Below, piece by piece: positions 14,901 to 23,773 of a DNA stretch of 35,852 nucleotides. The stretch is taken from positions 1-35,852 of IMG/VR virus record IMGVR_UViG_3300044966_000194. The stretch is one strand, 5' to 3'. A program made the position numbers and the translations under genes. The DNA is from a virus. The notes below the pieces were generated by a model that was not told the DNA's origin, did no database searches, and was given only the letters and a program-made list of their open reading frames with translations. Each line of letters starts with the position of its first letter. The stretch's first letter is position 1.

Positions 14901-17335
14901 TCTTCACGCAACTCACGAATCTTTGTATTGACAACACGCAACTCACGGGTAGCAGGCATGCCCTTAGAGTTCATAATCTTTTCAGCCAACCACTCAGGAG
15001 TTTTACCAGTCAAAGTAGCAGGATTATGATTAGGGTAAATTTCTAGGTAAATGTTCCGCAACTCAACAGTTGCAGCATAACGCTCAGGATTATTAATAGC
15101 GGCACGAAGGTTAGCAATCTCATCAACAAGAACAGAATGAATCGTTGTAAACTCTCCACGCTTAGCAACAGTCTTGGTCGCAGCAGAAACATTAGCCTGA
15201 GTTAACCGTGCAAGTGCTTCATCCAAACGGCGACTAAGAGTAGTGATTTCCTGTGTCGTTAAAGCCTTAGTTTTCAACTGACCAGACAAAAACCGTTTAG
15301 CATAATTAGCACCAGAACGAGCATAATCGGTAGCCATAATTTTGTTTTGTTGAATACGGTTACGCAAAAATGTTTGTGTCTTTAAAACTTTCGCATACAC
15401 AGCCTCTAGTTTTGTTACCAACTCTGCATCAGGAATAACCTTCTTAATCAAAGGTCGGATAACTTCAGGGTCACCAAAATCCATTGCCCTACGAGTAGCC
15501 GCTACTCGTCCACGCACCTTGTTAATTGAATACGAGTAACTGTCCATGATTGAAACCATGTCGGTTTCAAACCATTTAGCATCAGGGTCACCAACAGCCT
15601 TAGCAAATATTTGGTTGATTTCATCAACACTTCCAGTGCGAACTGGTACACCAAAAAATTCCTCAGCAAGGACAAGACCAGTGTCGGGGTCAACATATTC
15701 TCCACGCAACTTACGGAACATAATTGCACCAGTTGACTCTGTTAAGTCTCGTGCAGACATGTCACTGGACTTATAAAGAACTCCTTCACCCTTGCGACCA
15801 GCCTCAGACTTCAACCATTCAATAGCCTTCTTGCTAAGTTTGTGGTGAACATAATCATCAATAAAACCAATTTCTTTAATGTTTGTTCCAAAGTCATCAC
15901 CAAATTTAACAATGTCAGCGTTTGCGCTGAGGCGCAAAGTTGACTGCCAATCACGAATGTCGCTCACAAGTTGTTTTAACTCAGGGGTAATAGTTGTCAA
16001 ACCATCAACAGTTGCTTTAGGCATTTCAAGGTACTTGTAAATGTTTACTGCTTCTTTATCTCGGACAGCACCAGCAACACCTTTAACCCTGTTCACGGTT
16101 CCACGACCAAGTAGTTCTTTTTGACGGTCAGCAAAACCCATCAACGATTGTTTAGCCAAAAACTCGGCACTGTTTACAGTACCTTTATAACTTTTTGTCA
16201 TCGCAAACTGAACAAGTTCCCGTTTAAGCAAAGCACTATCTGTGATAGTGCGACCAAAACCACTACGCAAACCTTCAACACCCTTAACTGACCTAGGAAT
16301 CATTGTTTCCAAAGCACGACCAATAGGGTTCGCTGCAATACGACCAGCAGTGTTTTCTATACCCTTACCAGCAAAAACGATGTCACCAAGAAACGCACGA
16401 CTGCCAGCAAAACCTTTTTCAACACCACCTGTGTATGGAACAATTTTTCCTGCATAACGAATACCAGTAGCAATACCTTCGGCTTCACGAATAGTCTTAG
16501 GTACACCTGACGCACCATAACGAATGATTCGTCCAGCATCAACAGCATCACCATATTTTTCAACCAAGCGAACCGCTAAAGCCATGCGACCCGCACGACC
16601 CGATGCACCAATTGCACCAACACCAGCATAAGTTAACGGGTCAGCAACAGCCTGAAAGTAAACCGTTTTAATAAGTTTGTCAACAGTGGAATCAAACTGA
16701 AATTTTCCTTCAGTAAAAAACGGATTATAATGTTCTTTAGAGGCAGCATTTTTTTTGAATCGTTCCCAACTAGGAATGAACTCCTCTGGATGACTTATAA
16801 TGTAAGCCTGTTTCTCTGGGTCAACTTTAGAACCATAATCCAACCCAAGGAAATCTGCAATAGTTACAGCAACACCACCAGATTTTTTACCAAGACGCTT
16901 TTCTTCTGTACGCAAAGTAGCATAAGCATCAGGTAAACCACTCAACTCAGAAGCAATAGCCATAGAGGTATTGGTCAAAGGTTTAATCAAACCAGCATAT
17001 TGATTAGCCAAACCAGCAACAGGACCAATAACAGCCTTCTTAGCAGCAGTACCAATAACACCACTAATGTTGCCCCACAAACTAGGTTTGCTTTCCCCCT
17101 TTTTGGCAATCTGATAAGCCTTAGTAGCAGCCTCCTGCTTTTGTTCAGGAGTCATCTTTGTATCTACAGCAATCTTTTCCAAAGACGACTGCAACGCTTT
17201 GTCCAAGTCATCTCTGTTCGGGGTAGGTGAAGGTTCGGCGGTAATACGAGCAGAAGGAACTATTGCTCTACCAATATTAATTTTCCCCTGCACAGCAGGA
17301 GGCAAATTGGATAAAGGACCTCTGGTTACAGCCAT
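11939..17335 (-). CDS. Giant inner-virion / DNA-ejection-type protein
   Basis: 1798 residues, by far the largest gene here. The first 70 residues are Pro/Lys-rich. A Gly/Ala-rich hydrophobic section (about 75-320) could insert into membranes, and a long helical and coiled-coil middle follows. Near the C-terminus, RINRYHFDYSDLSGFDEGARKVIPFWIWTSRNVPLQM resembles large phage polyvalent or internal virion proteins that are ejected with DNA. No transglycosylase or other catalytic site is recognised. It ends the late operon, after the tail genes, as T7-like internal core genes do. Confidence 0.6.
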   Translation of the reverse strand: MAVTRGPLSNLPPAVQGKINIGRAIVPSARITAEPSPTPNRDDLDKALQSSLEKIAVDTKMTPEQKQEAATKAYQIAKKGESKPSLWGNISGVIGTAAKKAVIGPVAGLANQYAGLIKPLTNTSMAIASELSGLPDAYATLRTEEKRLGKKSGGVAVTIADFLGLDYGSKVDPEKQAYIISHPEEFIPSWERFKKNAASKEHYNPFFTEGKFQFDSTVDKLIKTVYFQAVADPLTYAGVGAIGASGRAGRMALAVRLVEKYGDAVDAGRIIRYGASGVPKTIREAEGIATGIRYAGKIVPYTGGVEKGFAGSRAFLGDIVFAGKGIENTAGRIAANPIGRALETMIPRSVKGVEGLRSGFGRTITDSALLKRELVQFAMTKSYKGTVNSAEFLAKQSLMGFADRQKELLGRGTVNRVKGVAGAVRDKEAVNIYKYLEMPKATVDGLTTITPELKQLVSDIRDWQSTLRLSANADIVKFGDDFGTNIKEIGFIDDYVHHKLSKKAIEWLKSEAGRKGEGVLYKSSDMSARDLTESTGAIMFRKLRGEYVDPDTGLVLAEEFFGVPVRTGSVDEINQIFAKAVGDPDAKWFETDMVSIMDSYSYSINKVRGRVAATRRAMDFGDPEVIRPLIKKVIPDAELVTKLEAVYAKVLKTQTFLRNRIQQNKIMATDYARSGANYAKRFLSGQLKTKALTTQEITTLSRRLDEALARLTQANVSAATKTVAKRGEFTTIHSVLVDEIANLRAAINNPERYAATVELRNIYLEIYPNHNPATLTGKTPEWLAEKIMNSKGMPATRELRVVNTKIRELREEIDAIPDGREYAQLRAEKADEYYELENIEQGFTTIAETKANATYANDGLLYGDAGDLIELPEEAGYKVFRTKPRDEGFNNFESSVAMDAVPDTELVDLRNPIQAQEYFSPDSFGEDMGFALAQKGLMVEGEEFSVAYRQLVETGAYDPQLVEFYPEVANLVDTVYFHARAINPAEAVSEEEIKAIFNAIDERIRLIPELDDPEDVDIFAREVMEELWGASAFRQSTNPNNSRRGLLVPRELVDDIETVDEWAVIFPHNETFPQPSMGPSAPVRNVKDNVFVQRILSGEYEQASLEVSLAKAAKEEEFNALESALLASIDKRAELKSLSGRKGGLTASANRRLKKTEAAMEQLRRTDSIEINIGGVKTTLTRENAQRELVRMEKKYETALTQLDKEIESIYVSEGVPRIGSKGGAKVDAIGDYKERIAMLMNQAKVLKTWSSTTGTVLAKDIQDLHILLSARPPKGAAAGASAAWVRKVDRVLASVGGIQDPALRNAYDRVTTLLLADEARLAVHEAVTIPRIEATLDMMRSGLVGRMIDDTLEGWEEIANLGVMMPEEVLKVWKPNLEKLRSNITKNAFIKAYDYSVVFFKTYATSTVGFFVRNGMSATFMNHVAGVPLSDIELGFRAAYRLGQGEEAWLKFLSKYPPRERAIMEEAWKATAATGRGQSDELASPAIRGTLSEKVLNNKATKFIRSKNDFVERAVRYPMALDSLRRGQSFDEAVVRINRYHFDYSDLSGFDEGARKVIPFWIWTSRNVPLQMVERVVHPSAYSIYDKVTENSPVGDNIIMPKWIADYNPIAIAGPNGEGGQWVLTPDLPMVRLEQQLQQLTNPERLVGQMAPVIKLPFELIAGRQLGIDVGPFKEKQSPATGVLDKTVLRTIANAIGKDALVGVDPKTGELLLDERVPYVAQNLLPVLGQLNRVTGGATGGKGSYKERQLGNILNWLGVPARYIGPQQQESESYGRTIELAQYLKDLVKTNKMNPKK

Positions 17336-17343
17336 AACTTCCT

Positions 17344-18429
17344 TTATTTCTTATTCTTTGTTGCTACCCATTGAGTACCACTCCACTCCCAGTGCATACC
17401 TTGACCAGCAGGTGTGCTAGGTTTAGCAGGCTTATCAGGTCGTGGAGCATACTTCGCTGTAGTGTCAGCCTGCATCTCAGTAATCTTTGCTAAAGCATCA
17501 TAATACTGGCTCATAATGTCAGCCTCAGTCTTGGCACGGTCAGTTCCCAAATCAGTTAACTGCTTACCAAAAGCGGATTCAATACCACTAGAGATTGCAG
17601 GTCCACGCTGACCCAAATATTGGCGACCAGCCATAGCCGAACCACGACCAGAGTTACGCAAACTTTCCAACAAGTTTGTTTGAACATCACCATAACGACT
17701 AGCAGACTGCTGTTGCAGTTGCGTCATAAAGTTATTCAACGACTGGTCCATAGCAGACTGCTGTTGCACAGCACCCTCACCAGCACCCTGCTGACGCAAA
17801 GCCTCCAACAAAGGATTCTGCAAAGCCTGCATGTTCACAAACTGTGTATTAGAATATGCGCTTGTTGGTTGAACACTTGCCAAAAAATCTTGTTCAGCCT
17901 TAGTAATATCGGCTTGTCCTTGCCCAATCATTGATTCAAGCAACGCCAATTGTCTTGCTCGTTCATTCTCAATATCAGTTTTTTGTGGGTCATAAACATC
18001 AGCGATACGACCTTCAGCAGCAGCCTTAGCAGCCTCAGCATTTGCTTTATAATCTGCAATTGCTTGCATGCCAGAGGCATAAGCAAGCGCACGGTCCTGA
18101 GCCTCTTTCAAAGTCTTGTCTGCATCCGCTTTTGCTTTAGCACCAGCACCACCTGCTCCCTTACCATCACCTTTTTTCGGTGCAGAAACAACATTACCAG
18201 TCCTAAGAGAAGTGCTAGCACCTTCAGCACCCACACGCTTAGTTGGTTCAGAACCAATCAAACCAGCCTGTTGCATGTTTTTTATTTCACTTTTACCCAT
18301 CATACGCTGACGGTCAAACTGTGGGTTAGCGGCTTCTGTGCCACCACGCTGTGCGCCAGCCAACATACGGGCTGCTATTTGCTCATCCGATTCCCGAACC
18401 AAACGACCATTCACATAAATAATACCCAT
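17344..18429 (-). CDS. Inner-virion structural protein, Ala/Gln-rich coiled coil
   Basis: 361 residues from the ATG of MGIIYV at 18429, with AGGAG six bases upstream; the 15 extra residues of the longer frame lack a ribosome site. The middle is Lys/Ala-rich coiled coil and is followed by Gln-rich stretches (QQQSAMDQSLNNFMTQLQQQSASRYG). A Pro/Lys tail ends it. Composition and position next to the giant protein suggest an ejection or inner-core protein. No enzymatic motif. Confidence 0.55.
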   Translation of the reverse strand: MGIIYVNGRLVRESDEQIAARMLAGAQRGGTEAANPQFDRQRMMGKSEIKNMQQAGLIGSEPTKRVGAEGASTSLRTGNVVSAPKKGDGKGAGGAGAKAKADADKTLKEAQDRALAYASGMQAIADYKANAEAAKAAAEGRIADVYDPQKTDIENERARQLALLESMIGQGQADITKAEQDFLASVQPTSAYSNTQFVNMQALQNPLLEALRQQGAGEGAVQQQSAMDQSLNNFMTQLQQQSASRYGDVQTNLLESLRNSGRGSAMAGRQYLGQRGPAISSGIESAFGKQLTDLGTDRAKTEADIMSQYYDALAKITEMQADTTAKYAPRPDKPAKPSTPAGQGMHWEWSGTQWVATKNKK

Positions 18430-18436
18430 AACGCTC

Positions 18437-18874
18437 CTAGTAACTACTGAAAGCCTGCAACTGTGTTGCGGCATTTATAATGTCACGCTGCTTCTGCAAA
18501 CGCTGTTCAGCCAAATAAGCCTTTAAATCATCCTGCTGCAAAGACTCATCCATAGCAATCTTGTTTAACTGGTCTTGCATGGACATCTGCTCTGCACCCA
18601 AACGGGCTTGAATACCAGCCGCATAATCCTCTAAACCCTTACGAGCAATACCTGACTGCACATTAGGTCCAGCCAAACCACGGCGACCATATTGAGAAAC
18701 CGTTGGATTAAAACCCCTTACACCAGCCTTCGTGATGTCAGCAATGTTGCGTGAGCCACGCTGCTGACCCAACAGGGCAGCCTGCTGATTAGCGATAGAA
18801 CGCTTCTGTTTCCTAGCAATCTGAGCAGCCTCGCTCAGCCCAAAATCCTGATTATATGCGTCTGTCATGCTCAC
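18437..18874 (-). CDS. Small inner-virion or tail-associated protein
   Basis: 145 residues from GTG 18874, with GAGG six bases upstream; ATG 18868 is the alternative. It is Ala/Gln/Arg-rich and mostly helical (QQAALLGQQRGSRNIADI, MQDQLNKIAMDESLQQDD). It resembles its downstream neighbour in style and probably joins the same particle component. Function inferred from position only. Confidence 0.55.
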   Translation of the reverse strand: MSMTDAYNQDFGLSEAAQIARKQKRSIANQQAALLGQQRGSRNIADITKAGVRGFNPTVSQYGRRGLAGPNVQSGIARKGLEDYAAGIQARLGAEQMSMQDQLNKIAMDESLQQDDLKAYLAEQRLQKQRDIINAATQLQAFSSY

Positions 18875-18875
18875 A

Positions 18876-19046
18876 TTAATACCTCGTTTGTTCCTTATAA
18901 CCCAAGGTGTTTCTATCTTTCAAAACATCTATTTCGTTTTGCATCCGACTAAGTTCAGCCTGAAGTGACGAAAAGATGCGTTGAAGCGCATCTTTATCGG
19001 TTCCTACCAGCACGGACAGGAAAGGTGTTTGCCAGCCGACTTTCAT
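18876..19046 (-). CDS. 56-residue coiled-coil protein
   Basis: ATG at 19046 overlaps the stop of the upstream gene (ATGA), and the TAA at 18876-18878 sits right before the next gene's GTG. The product starts MKVGWQTPF, then has a heptad-like helix (ALQRIFSSLQAELSRMQNEIDVLKDR). A small late protein that probably oligomerises; it fills what would otherwise be a gap. Confidence 0.6.
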   Translation of the reverse strand: MKVGWQTPFLSVLVGTDKDALQRIFSSLQAELSRMQNEIDVLKDRNTLGYKEQTRY

Positions 19047-19276
19047 CAGCCAAAAACCTGTGAACCCAAAATGATTTGGTCGCTGTCACCAGCAGCCGTT
19101 AAAGCCGTCACGGTGGCTGCCGCCAGTTTGCTATAAACAATTGACCCATCATCAAGGTTTGTCCCTGCTGCTAATGCTTCAACAAAAGTTTTAACATCAT
19201 TAAAGTTTGTATTAACTTCTGTAGCAACGGCAGGTGTGCCGTTGGTAAAACTGTTTGTAATACTAAGAGTTGCCAT
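19046..19276 (-). CDS. Short tail/fibre-type protein
   Basis: 76 residues. FTNGTPAVATEVNTNFNDVKTFVEAL is the usual opening of phage tail-fibre or appendage proteins that line up repeats, and a short Ala/Thr-rich end follows. It is much shorter than a full fibre, so it may be a truncated fibre or a small appendage. It lies just after the nozzle gene in transcription order. Confidence 0.55.
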   Translation of the reverse strand: MATLSITNSFTNGTPAVATEVNTNFNDVKTFVEALAAGTNLDDGSIVYSKLAAATVTALTAAGDSDQIILGSQVFG

Positions 19277-19279
19277 AAA

Positions 19280-20890
19280 TTAACCTTTAATCCTTCGTGC
19301 CTGATACTTGTAACCGATGCTGTTTATGCCCCATTTTTTGCTTTCTGGACCAACAAATTCCAACTGAATAGACCGTGCTAAACCAAGGTTCCGTCCAGCA
19401 ATAACCTTGGAACTAATAGCACCACTAGACCAATCCTCGCCCCATAAACCCGAACCCCAAATCAACGCTGTTGTTGGTGGTGTTTGTGTAATGCTAAAAA
19501 TCTTTCTTTCATTACCTTCACCCTCGGTGAAGTCATGATAAACTTTTACCGCAATGCTCTGAGCGATGTCGGCTTCTTTAACAACAAAGTCTGGGCGGCG
19601 AAACATTTTCTTTTGCATATAAGAACCACCATCAAACCAGCGTGTTTTATAATATGATTCAAAAGCGGTGCTAGTTCCAGAAATATTATCTGACTCATCG
19701 TTGAACATGTCAACCTTCAAAACATATGCCTGCGTTGGATGACACATCAAACGATAATCCGCTTCAGTTGAATCAGTCCAGTTACATCCGCCAACCAAAC
19801 CATAACCATCATGGCTTGAAAACATTGTGTAAACACCACCACGGATAGTTGGGTCCAAAACAAAGTTAACCGTAGGCACAGAAACAGTTGTATCTTTAGA
19901 GTATGGTGCAGAAACCCAGACACGGCGACCAACCCAAGAAACGCTGATTGATTCATGGTCGGCAGGGTTAATATAGTTCAAGTCAATAGCAGTACGAAGG
20001 TTGTCAAACATGTCTCTAATGGATGCACCATTATAAAAATATAATCCTTGGTTGTGACTGAACCAGTAAACACCATCATCTGCCTGTGCAATAGCATGAT
20101 GGCTTATACAACCAATACGGTTCGTTAGTTCAACAACTTGGAAGTTGTCGCTAGCGTAACCAAAAACCACATACACAGCGTTAGGTTTGAAAACAACTAG
20201 TTGTCCTGATACAACAGCCATACCTGTGATACCGTTGCCGCCGCCAACGATATCAAAATAATCATCTTCATCCCAGTTTTCAGGGGCGTTTTCCAAAGAC
20301 CAATGAATACGGTTAGGGTAATCTGTGCCAGCAATATCAACATGTGCAGCCCACATTTTATTAGCGTGGACAATCAAATGTTCTGCTGTTGGCATTTTGC
20401 GTTCAGAACTAGTAGGTGTTGTTTGCCAAGCATGAGGTGCAGTGCCAGATGCTGTCAATGCTGTCGCATATGTGTCAGTTGTTTTCCACACATATCCACC
20501 ATTACCAGCAATACCAGTAGCAATATACATGCTGTCAGCCCACTGTGCCATACAAGCACCATGAGGGCTAGCGGAAACAACATCATTACCTGAGGAATAC
20601 TGGAGTGTCGTAAAGTTTCCGCCAGTTGATTTATAAACCTTGGTGCTATTAGCCAACAGGATTGTTGGCGTTGCACCACTAAACGGATACAACTTTTGTG
20701 GACTCCAAGTACCAGAAACTGCTGTTGTGTTTAACCTTTGGTAACCACCACGGCTAAAAACACCACCTCGTGGGTCAATTTCAACATTCAACATGTCAGG
20801 TGACTCAAAAGTTGACAACTGGAATTGGTCTGCACGGAAGTTCAGTCCACCAGTAAAATCACTTACCTCGGTAATGTTTAATCCAGCCAT
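19280..20890 (-). CDS. Tail nozzle / tubular protein B-type
   Basis: 536 residues rich in beta structure and Gly/Trp/Tyr. The opening SDFTGGLNFRADQFQL, then SPDMLNVEIDPRGGVFSRGGYQRL is a common start of podovirus tail nozzle (T7 gp12-like) proteins. Repeated YxxTGxxxY and WxxTxP patterns suggest a propeller. It overlaps the adaptor gene by one base, and adaptor-nozzle order is the podovirus norm. Close homology to T7 cannot be judged here. Confidence 0.65.
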   Translation of the reverse strand: MAGLNITEVSDFTGGLNFRADQFQLSTFESPDMLNVEIDPRGGVFSRGGYQRLNTTAVSGTWSPQKLYPFSGATPTILLANSTKVYKSTGGNFTTLQYSSGNDVVSASPHGACMAQWADSMYIATGIAGNGGYVWKTTDTYATALTASGTAPHAWQTTPTSSERKMPTAEHLIVHANKMWAAHVDIAGTDYPNRIHWSLENAPENWDEDDYFDIVGGGNGITGMAVVSGQLVVFKPNAVYVVFGYASDNFQVVELTNRIGCISHHAIAQADDGVYWFSHNQGLYFYNGASIRDMFDNLRTAIDLNYINPADHESISVSWVGRRVWVSAPYSKDTTVSVPTVNFVLDPTIRGGVYTMFSSHDGYGLVGGCNWTDSTEADYRLMCHPTQAYVLKVDMFNDESDNISGTSTAFESYYKTRWFDGGSYMQKKMFRRPDFVVKEADIAQSIAVKVYHDFTEGEGNERKIFSITQTPPTTALIWGSGLWGEDWSSGAISSKVIAGRNLGLARSIQLEFVGPESKKWGINSIGYKYQARRIKG

Positions 20891-21606
20891 TATTGGTTAT
20901 CTTTCAAACCTTGCCCCATGCGTGTCATCCAACCGTTAAAGGTTGGACGACCAGTGGTACGACCAGCAGACAACACCAAGTTTGCATGACTATTTGGTGT
21001 CATCACAGACTTAACAGCCAACATAACACCCTCATCAAAAGACCGTTTATAAACATCAGCCATAGCGACATCCTCTAAACGCTGATACACACGACTACAA
21101 GCATAATAAACTAAAGCAAAATGCAAGTTAGCACTAGCGTCCACATTGCCACCCTCAGTAACCCAATCAATAGGTTCACGATAACCACGGACAGTCAAAG
21201 TACGAGCATTGTTTGGTTTTGGAAACAGATGGATGTTGCCATTCCAAATAGAATAAAACAATGGGTCACCACTCGTGTCATACGCACCGATATAGGTGCT
21301 TTCAGCCTCATCATGTGAAACCATGTCCAAACGCAAACCAATACCCGTGTTATCCACAATAGACACAATTTGTGACATAGGGTCAGCAGTAAAAGCACTA
21401 ATAGGGTAAGCCCGTTGCTCAGCAACAGTATTAAAAGTAAACGACTTCTCTAGGAAAGTCCAACGCTTCTCAATGTCCAATATACGGTAGTAGCCGTCAC
21501 GGATATAAAGGTTTAGTAACGAATCGGGTAGGTCCTCAGAGTCAAGGTCCGTTATGTCTCGTACTGTTTGACGCAACGATGTTGCGGTCATCTGGGCATA
21601 AGCCAT
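20890..21606 (-). CDS. Tail adaptor / tubular protein A-type
   Basis: 238 residues. Helical N-terminus (SLRQTVRDITDLDSEDLPDSLL) with LYIRDGYYRILDIEKRW, a beta-rich middle, and a C-terminal helix with YYACSRVYQRLEDVAMADVYKRSF. This resembles the head-tail adaptors (T7 gp11-like) that precede the nozzle gene. One-base overlaps on both sides show tight coupling. Confidence 0.6.
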   Translation of the reverse strand: MAYAQMTATSLRQTVRDITDLDSEDLPDSLLNLYIRDGYYRILDIEKRWTFLEKSFTFNTVAEQRAYPISAFTADPMSQIVSIVDNTGIGLRLDMVSHDEAESTYIGAYDTSGDPLFYSIWNGNIHLFPKPNNARTLTVRGYREPIDWVTEGGNVDASANLHFALVYYACSRVYQRLEDVAMADVYKRSFDEGVMLAVKSVMTPNSHANLVLSAGRTTGRPTFNGWMTRMGQGLKDNQ

Positions 21607-21830
21607 TATGCCTCCTGTTCAGATTTGATTTTCTTTAAATGACCTGCACAAAACTGCTGTCCACGCACCTTGTTCGCACCACAAGTATCATCGTTACCAG
21701 TGCATTTGTCACCCCGACCAATATAAGGTCCACTAGGGGCAGCGATACGGGAACCAGCAACCGCCGCAAGGCGGTAGCCAGTCTGAGGGGTTCCATAATA
21801 GGCGTGAGCAGGGACAGCGTTATTGTTCAT
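21606..21830 (-). CDS. Small Cys/His protein, possible zinc knuckle
   Basis: 74 residues from ATG 21830. GDKCTGNDDTCGANKVRGQQFCAGH gives three Cys and one His in zinc-finger-like spacing. The N-terminus is Ala/Gly/Pro/Tyr-rich. It lies among tail genes, so it may be a virion or assembly factor. Function unknown. Confidence 0.5.
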   Translation of the reverse strand: MNNNAVPAHAYYGTPQTGYRLAAVAGSRIAAPSGPYIGRGDKCTGNDDTCGANKVRGQQFCAGHLKKIKSEQEA

Positions 21831-21860
21831 CACTCATAGGGGAATTGTTCCCCAAACTTT

Positions 21861-22361
21861 TTATTCTCCTGCTAATTGCATCAACAACAAGTCAAACGGA
21901 GAATACTGTGTATCCGTAGAACCACTGTGAATACCAGCAGAATGACTACGCAAAGGCTTAGATGCCCCTAGGGCATCCAGCAGCATTTTGGTTCCCTTAT
22001 CAATATTCTTCAACTTTTTACCAGCCTTGGCAAAAGGGAAAAAGTTCATAGCAGCCCATAATGGGTCCATTGGTTGAGATTTACCTTGAATCAATCTTTG
22101 TGTTTCTGTGGCTGGAGTAAAGAAATCCGCCAAAAACTTGGCGGTTTCATAATCCTGTTTAACCTTAGTATTATACGCATCAGCAACAACACCAGAATAA
22201 GGCGCAGCCTTAGACTGGTTGTTACCCATCAAACCCATAACATCCTGACTGGTTAACTTGCCCTGAGACAAATTAGTAGCAGCCTTAACCTTAGGTTGAT
22301 TCAGAAACCCCAATAGGTCACCGATATCAAAACTAGGTTTCTGTTTCTTGGGCTTAGCCAC
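21861..22361 (-). CDS. Late hypothetical protein, head-tail region
   Basis: 166 residues, basic at the start (MAKPKKQKPSFDIGDLLGF), with a hydrophobic middle around NFFPFAKAGKKLKNIDKGTKMLLDAL. No motif recognised. It sits at the tail-side end of the basic small-protein cassette, and its first 10 residues share the cassette's lysine-rich style. Confidence 0.55.
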   Translation of the reverse strand: MAKPKKQKPSFDIGDLLGFLNQPKVKAATNLSQGKLTSQDVMGLMGNNQSKAAPYSGVVADAYNTKVKQDYETAKFLADFFTPATETQRLIQGKSQPMDPLWAAMNFFPFAKAGKKLKNIDKGTKMLLDALGASKPLRSHSAGIHSGSTDTQYSPFDLLLMQLAGE

Positions 22362-22363
22362 AA

Positions 22364-22852
22364 CTACTTCTTGTTGTTTCGTGGCTTCTTAGGCTTAGCG
22401 TTCTTAGCACGGTTTGCTGCGGCACGCTTACGGGCATCAATACGGTCAGGAGAGTTACGCCCACCTGATTCCTTGTAGAACTTCTTTTTGTCAGCCCGTG
22501 AAGCAGCATCACTAATAGTCTTAGGTTCATTAGCAGACTGCCTCTTGCCAACACCCTTGAATTTCTTGTCCATACCACGCAAAGCAGAGTCCGCACGCAA
22601 ACGCTGAGTTACACTCTTTGATTCACTAGCCCGCTTTGTTGCATAATATTCTGCACCAAGTTTACGGTCCCACTCTCTAATGAGTTGTGTTTTACCTTTT
22701 GCGGCTTCTGCACGGTCCTCACGCAAAACCTTTTGAATACCTTTAAGACGGTCAGCCTCTTTTGATGCTTTTGGAGTACCCTTGCGGAGTAACTTCAAAA
22801 TTTGTTTAGCCAAATCTTCTTCAAGACCTTTTGGTTTCTTGCTGGATGCCAT
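22364..22852 (-). CDS. Very basic small protein
   Basis: 162 residues, of which 49 are Lys or Arg (about 30%, counted by eye). It is mostly helical with an Ala/Lys/Asn-rich tail (AAANRAKNAKPKKPRNNKK). It is spaced by only a base or two from its neighbours. DNA compaction, packaging or capsid-interior binding would suit the charge; nothing in the sequence settles it. Confidence 0.6.
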   Translation of the reverse strand: MASSKKPKGLEEDLAKQILKLLRKGTPKASKEADRLKGIQKVLREDRAEAAKGKTQLIREWDRKLGAEYYATKRASESKSVTQRLRADSALRGMDKKFKGVGKRQSANEPKTISDAASRADKKKFYKESGGRNSPDRIDARKRAAANRAKNAKPKKPRNNKK

Positions 22853-23151
22853 TACTTTGCTCCCTTAATTACATTCTTTTTAATCTTTTTAGGCAACGAC
22901 TTACCGCTATATGGATTAGCATAAGTACCCTTCTTTGGTGGCAAATACATTTCCTTGTTATCAAGAAAATGCGCCCGCCACTGAGGTTCAACCTTATTCT
23001 TTCTAAGTTGCTTGCGGACATTTATTTCCACTTTGCCACGCTTAATTTTATTGGCGTATTTTTCACCAATTCTTACAATACCTTTACCGATATCGTCAAG
23101 ACCTTGTGTGTGACCTACACGGGCTTCAATTGCTCGTTTCTTAGATGCCAT
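22852..23151 (-). CDS. Basic protein with shared N-terminal motif (copy A)
   Basis: 99 residues. It begins MASKKRAIEARVGHTQGLDD, almost the same as the start of the next gene upstream in transcription, and the DNA shares an exact 20-base block. The rest is Lys-rich with a PPKKG loop. The conserved start could be a targeting or processing signal. Function unknown. Confidence 0.6.
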   Translation of the reverse strand: MASKKRAIEARVGHTQGLDDIGKGIVRIGEKYANKIKRGKVEINVRKQLRKNKVEPQWRAHFLDNKEMYLPPKKGTYANPYSGKSLPKKIKKNVIKGAK

Positions 23152-23153
23152 AA

Positions 23154-23375
23154 TTAGTAATCTCCTCGGCTGTTACGCAAAACATAATCCTTATAATCAG
23201 TGGTCAAACCACCCTTTTTGTTGTAAGGATTTTTCTTGTACTTAGGGTCAGGAATATCATTCTTAGCCTTGTTGGCTTTCTTGGCTGCCTTTTTAAGACC
23301 CTTTGCTACAGGTTTAATTACATCATCAATACCACGGGTATGACCTACACGGGCTTCAATAGCGGGTTTACGCAT
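23154..23375 (-). CDS. Basic protein with shared N-terminal motif (copy B)
   Basis: 73 residues. Starts MRKPAIEARVGHTRGIDD, then VIKPVAKGLKKAAKKANK; Lys-rich. It shares its start with the 22852 gene and, more distantly, GIDDIIKPI with a small gene next to the portal. It probably arose by duplication of the leader-like segment. Function unknown. Confidence 0.6.
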   Translation of the reverse strand: MRKPAIEARVGHTRGIDDVIKPVAKGLKKAAKKANKAKNDIPDPKYKKNPYNKKGGLTTDYKDYVLRNSRGDY

Positions 23376-23773
23376 TATCGCATCCTTTTCTTAACTTTAT
23401 TAACATTAACAGATTTTGCTGCTTTCTTCTTTGCAAATTCCTTTTTTCTTTCGGCTGCTTTTGCTTTTGACCTTCTATCGGCTTGGTCCTCAGCCCGTTT
23501 TCCAGCCTTAGTCGTTAACTTTGCTTCTTTCCTTCTTTTTCTTTGGTCCTCGTAGCGTTTCTCGGTACGACTTTGTGATTCACCATCTCGTAACCAATTT
23601 TGTGCAGGTATAATTCCGCCATAATAATTCACCATACCACCAGACAAATCACCAAGCATTGAGTTGATTCGCCTCTTGTCTTGCATTTCAATAGAACTTT
23701 TTTTGATGTCCTTAGAACGCATAGTTTTACGGGCTACTTCACTATTCCCACGAAGTTTCCTAGGCTGTGGCAT
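23375..23773 (-). CDS. Very basic protein with helical Lys/Arg tail
   Basis: 132 residues. A hydrophobic GGMVNYYGGIIPAQNWL patch (about residues 45-61) is followed by a long Lys/Arg/Glu helix (RKRRKEAKLTTKAGKRAED...). It overlaps the upstream and downstream genes by one base. The charge suggests nucleic-acid binding in the capsid, but this is inference. Confidence 0.6.
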   Translation of the reverse strand: MPQPRKLRGNSEVARKTMRSKDIKKSSIEMQDKRRINSMLGDLSGGMVNYYGGIIPAQNWLRDGESQSRTEKRYEDQRKRRKEAKLTTKAGKRAEDQADRRSKAKAAERKKEFAKKKAAKSVNVNKVKKRMR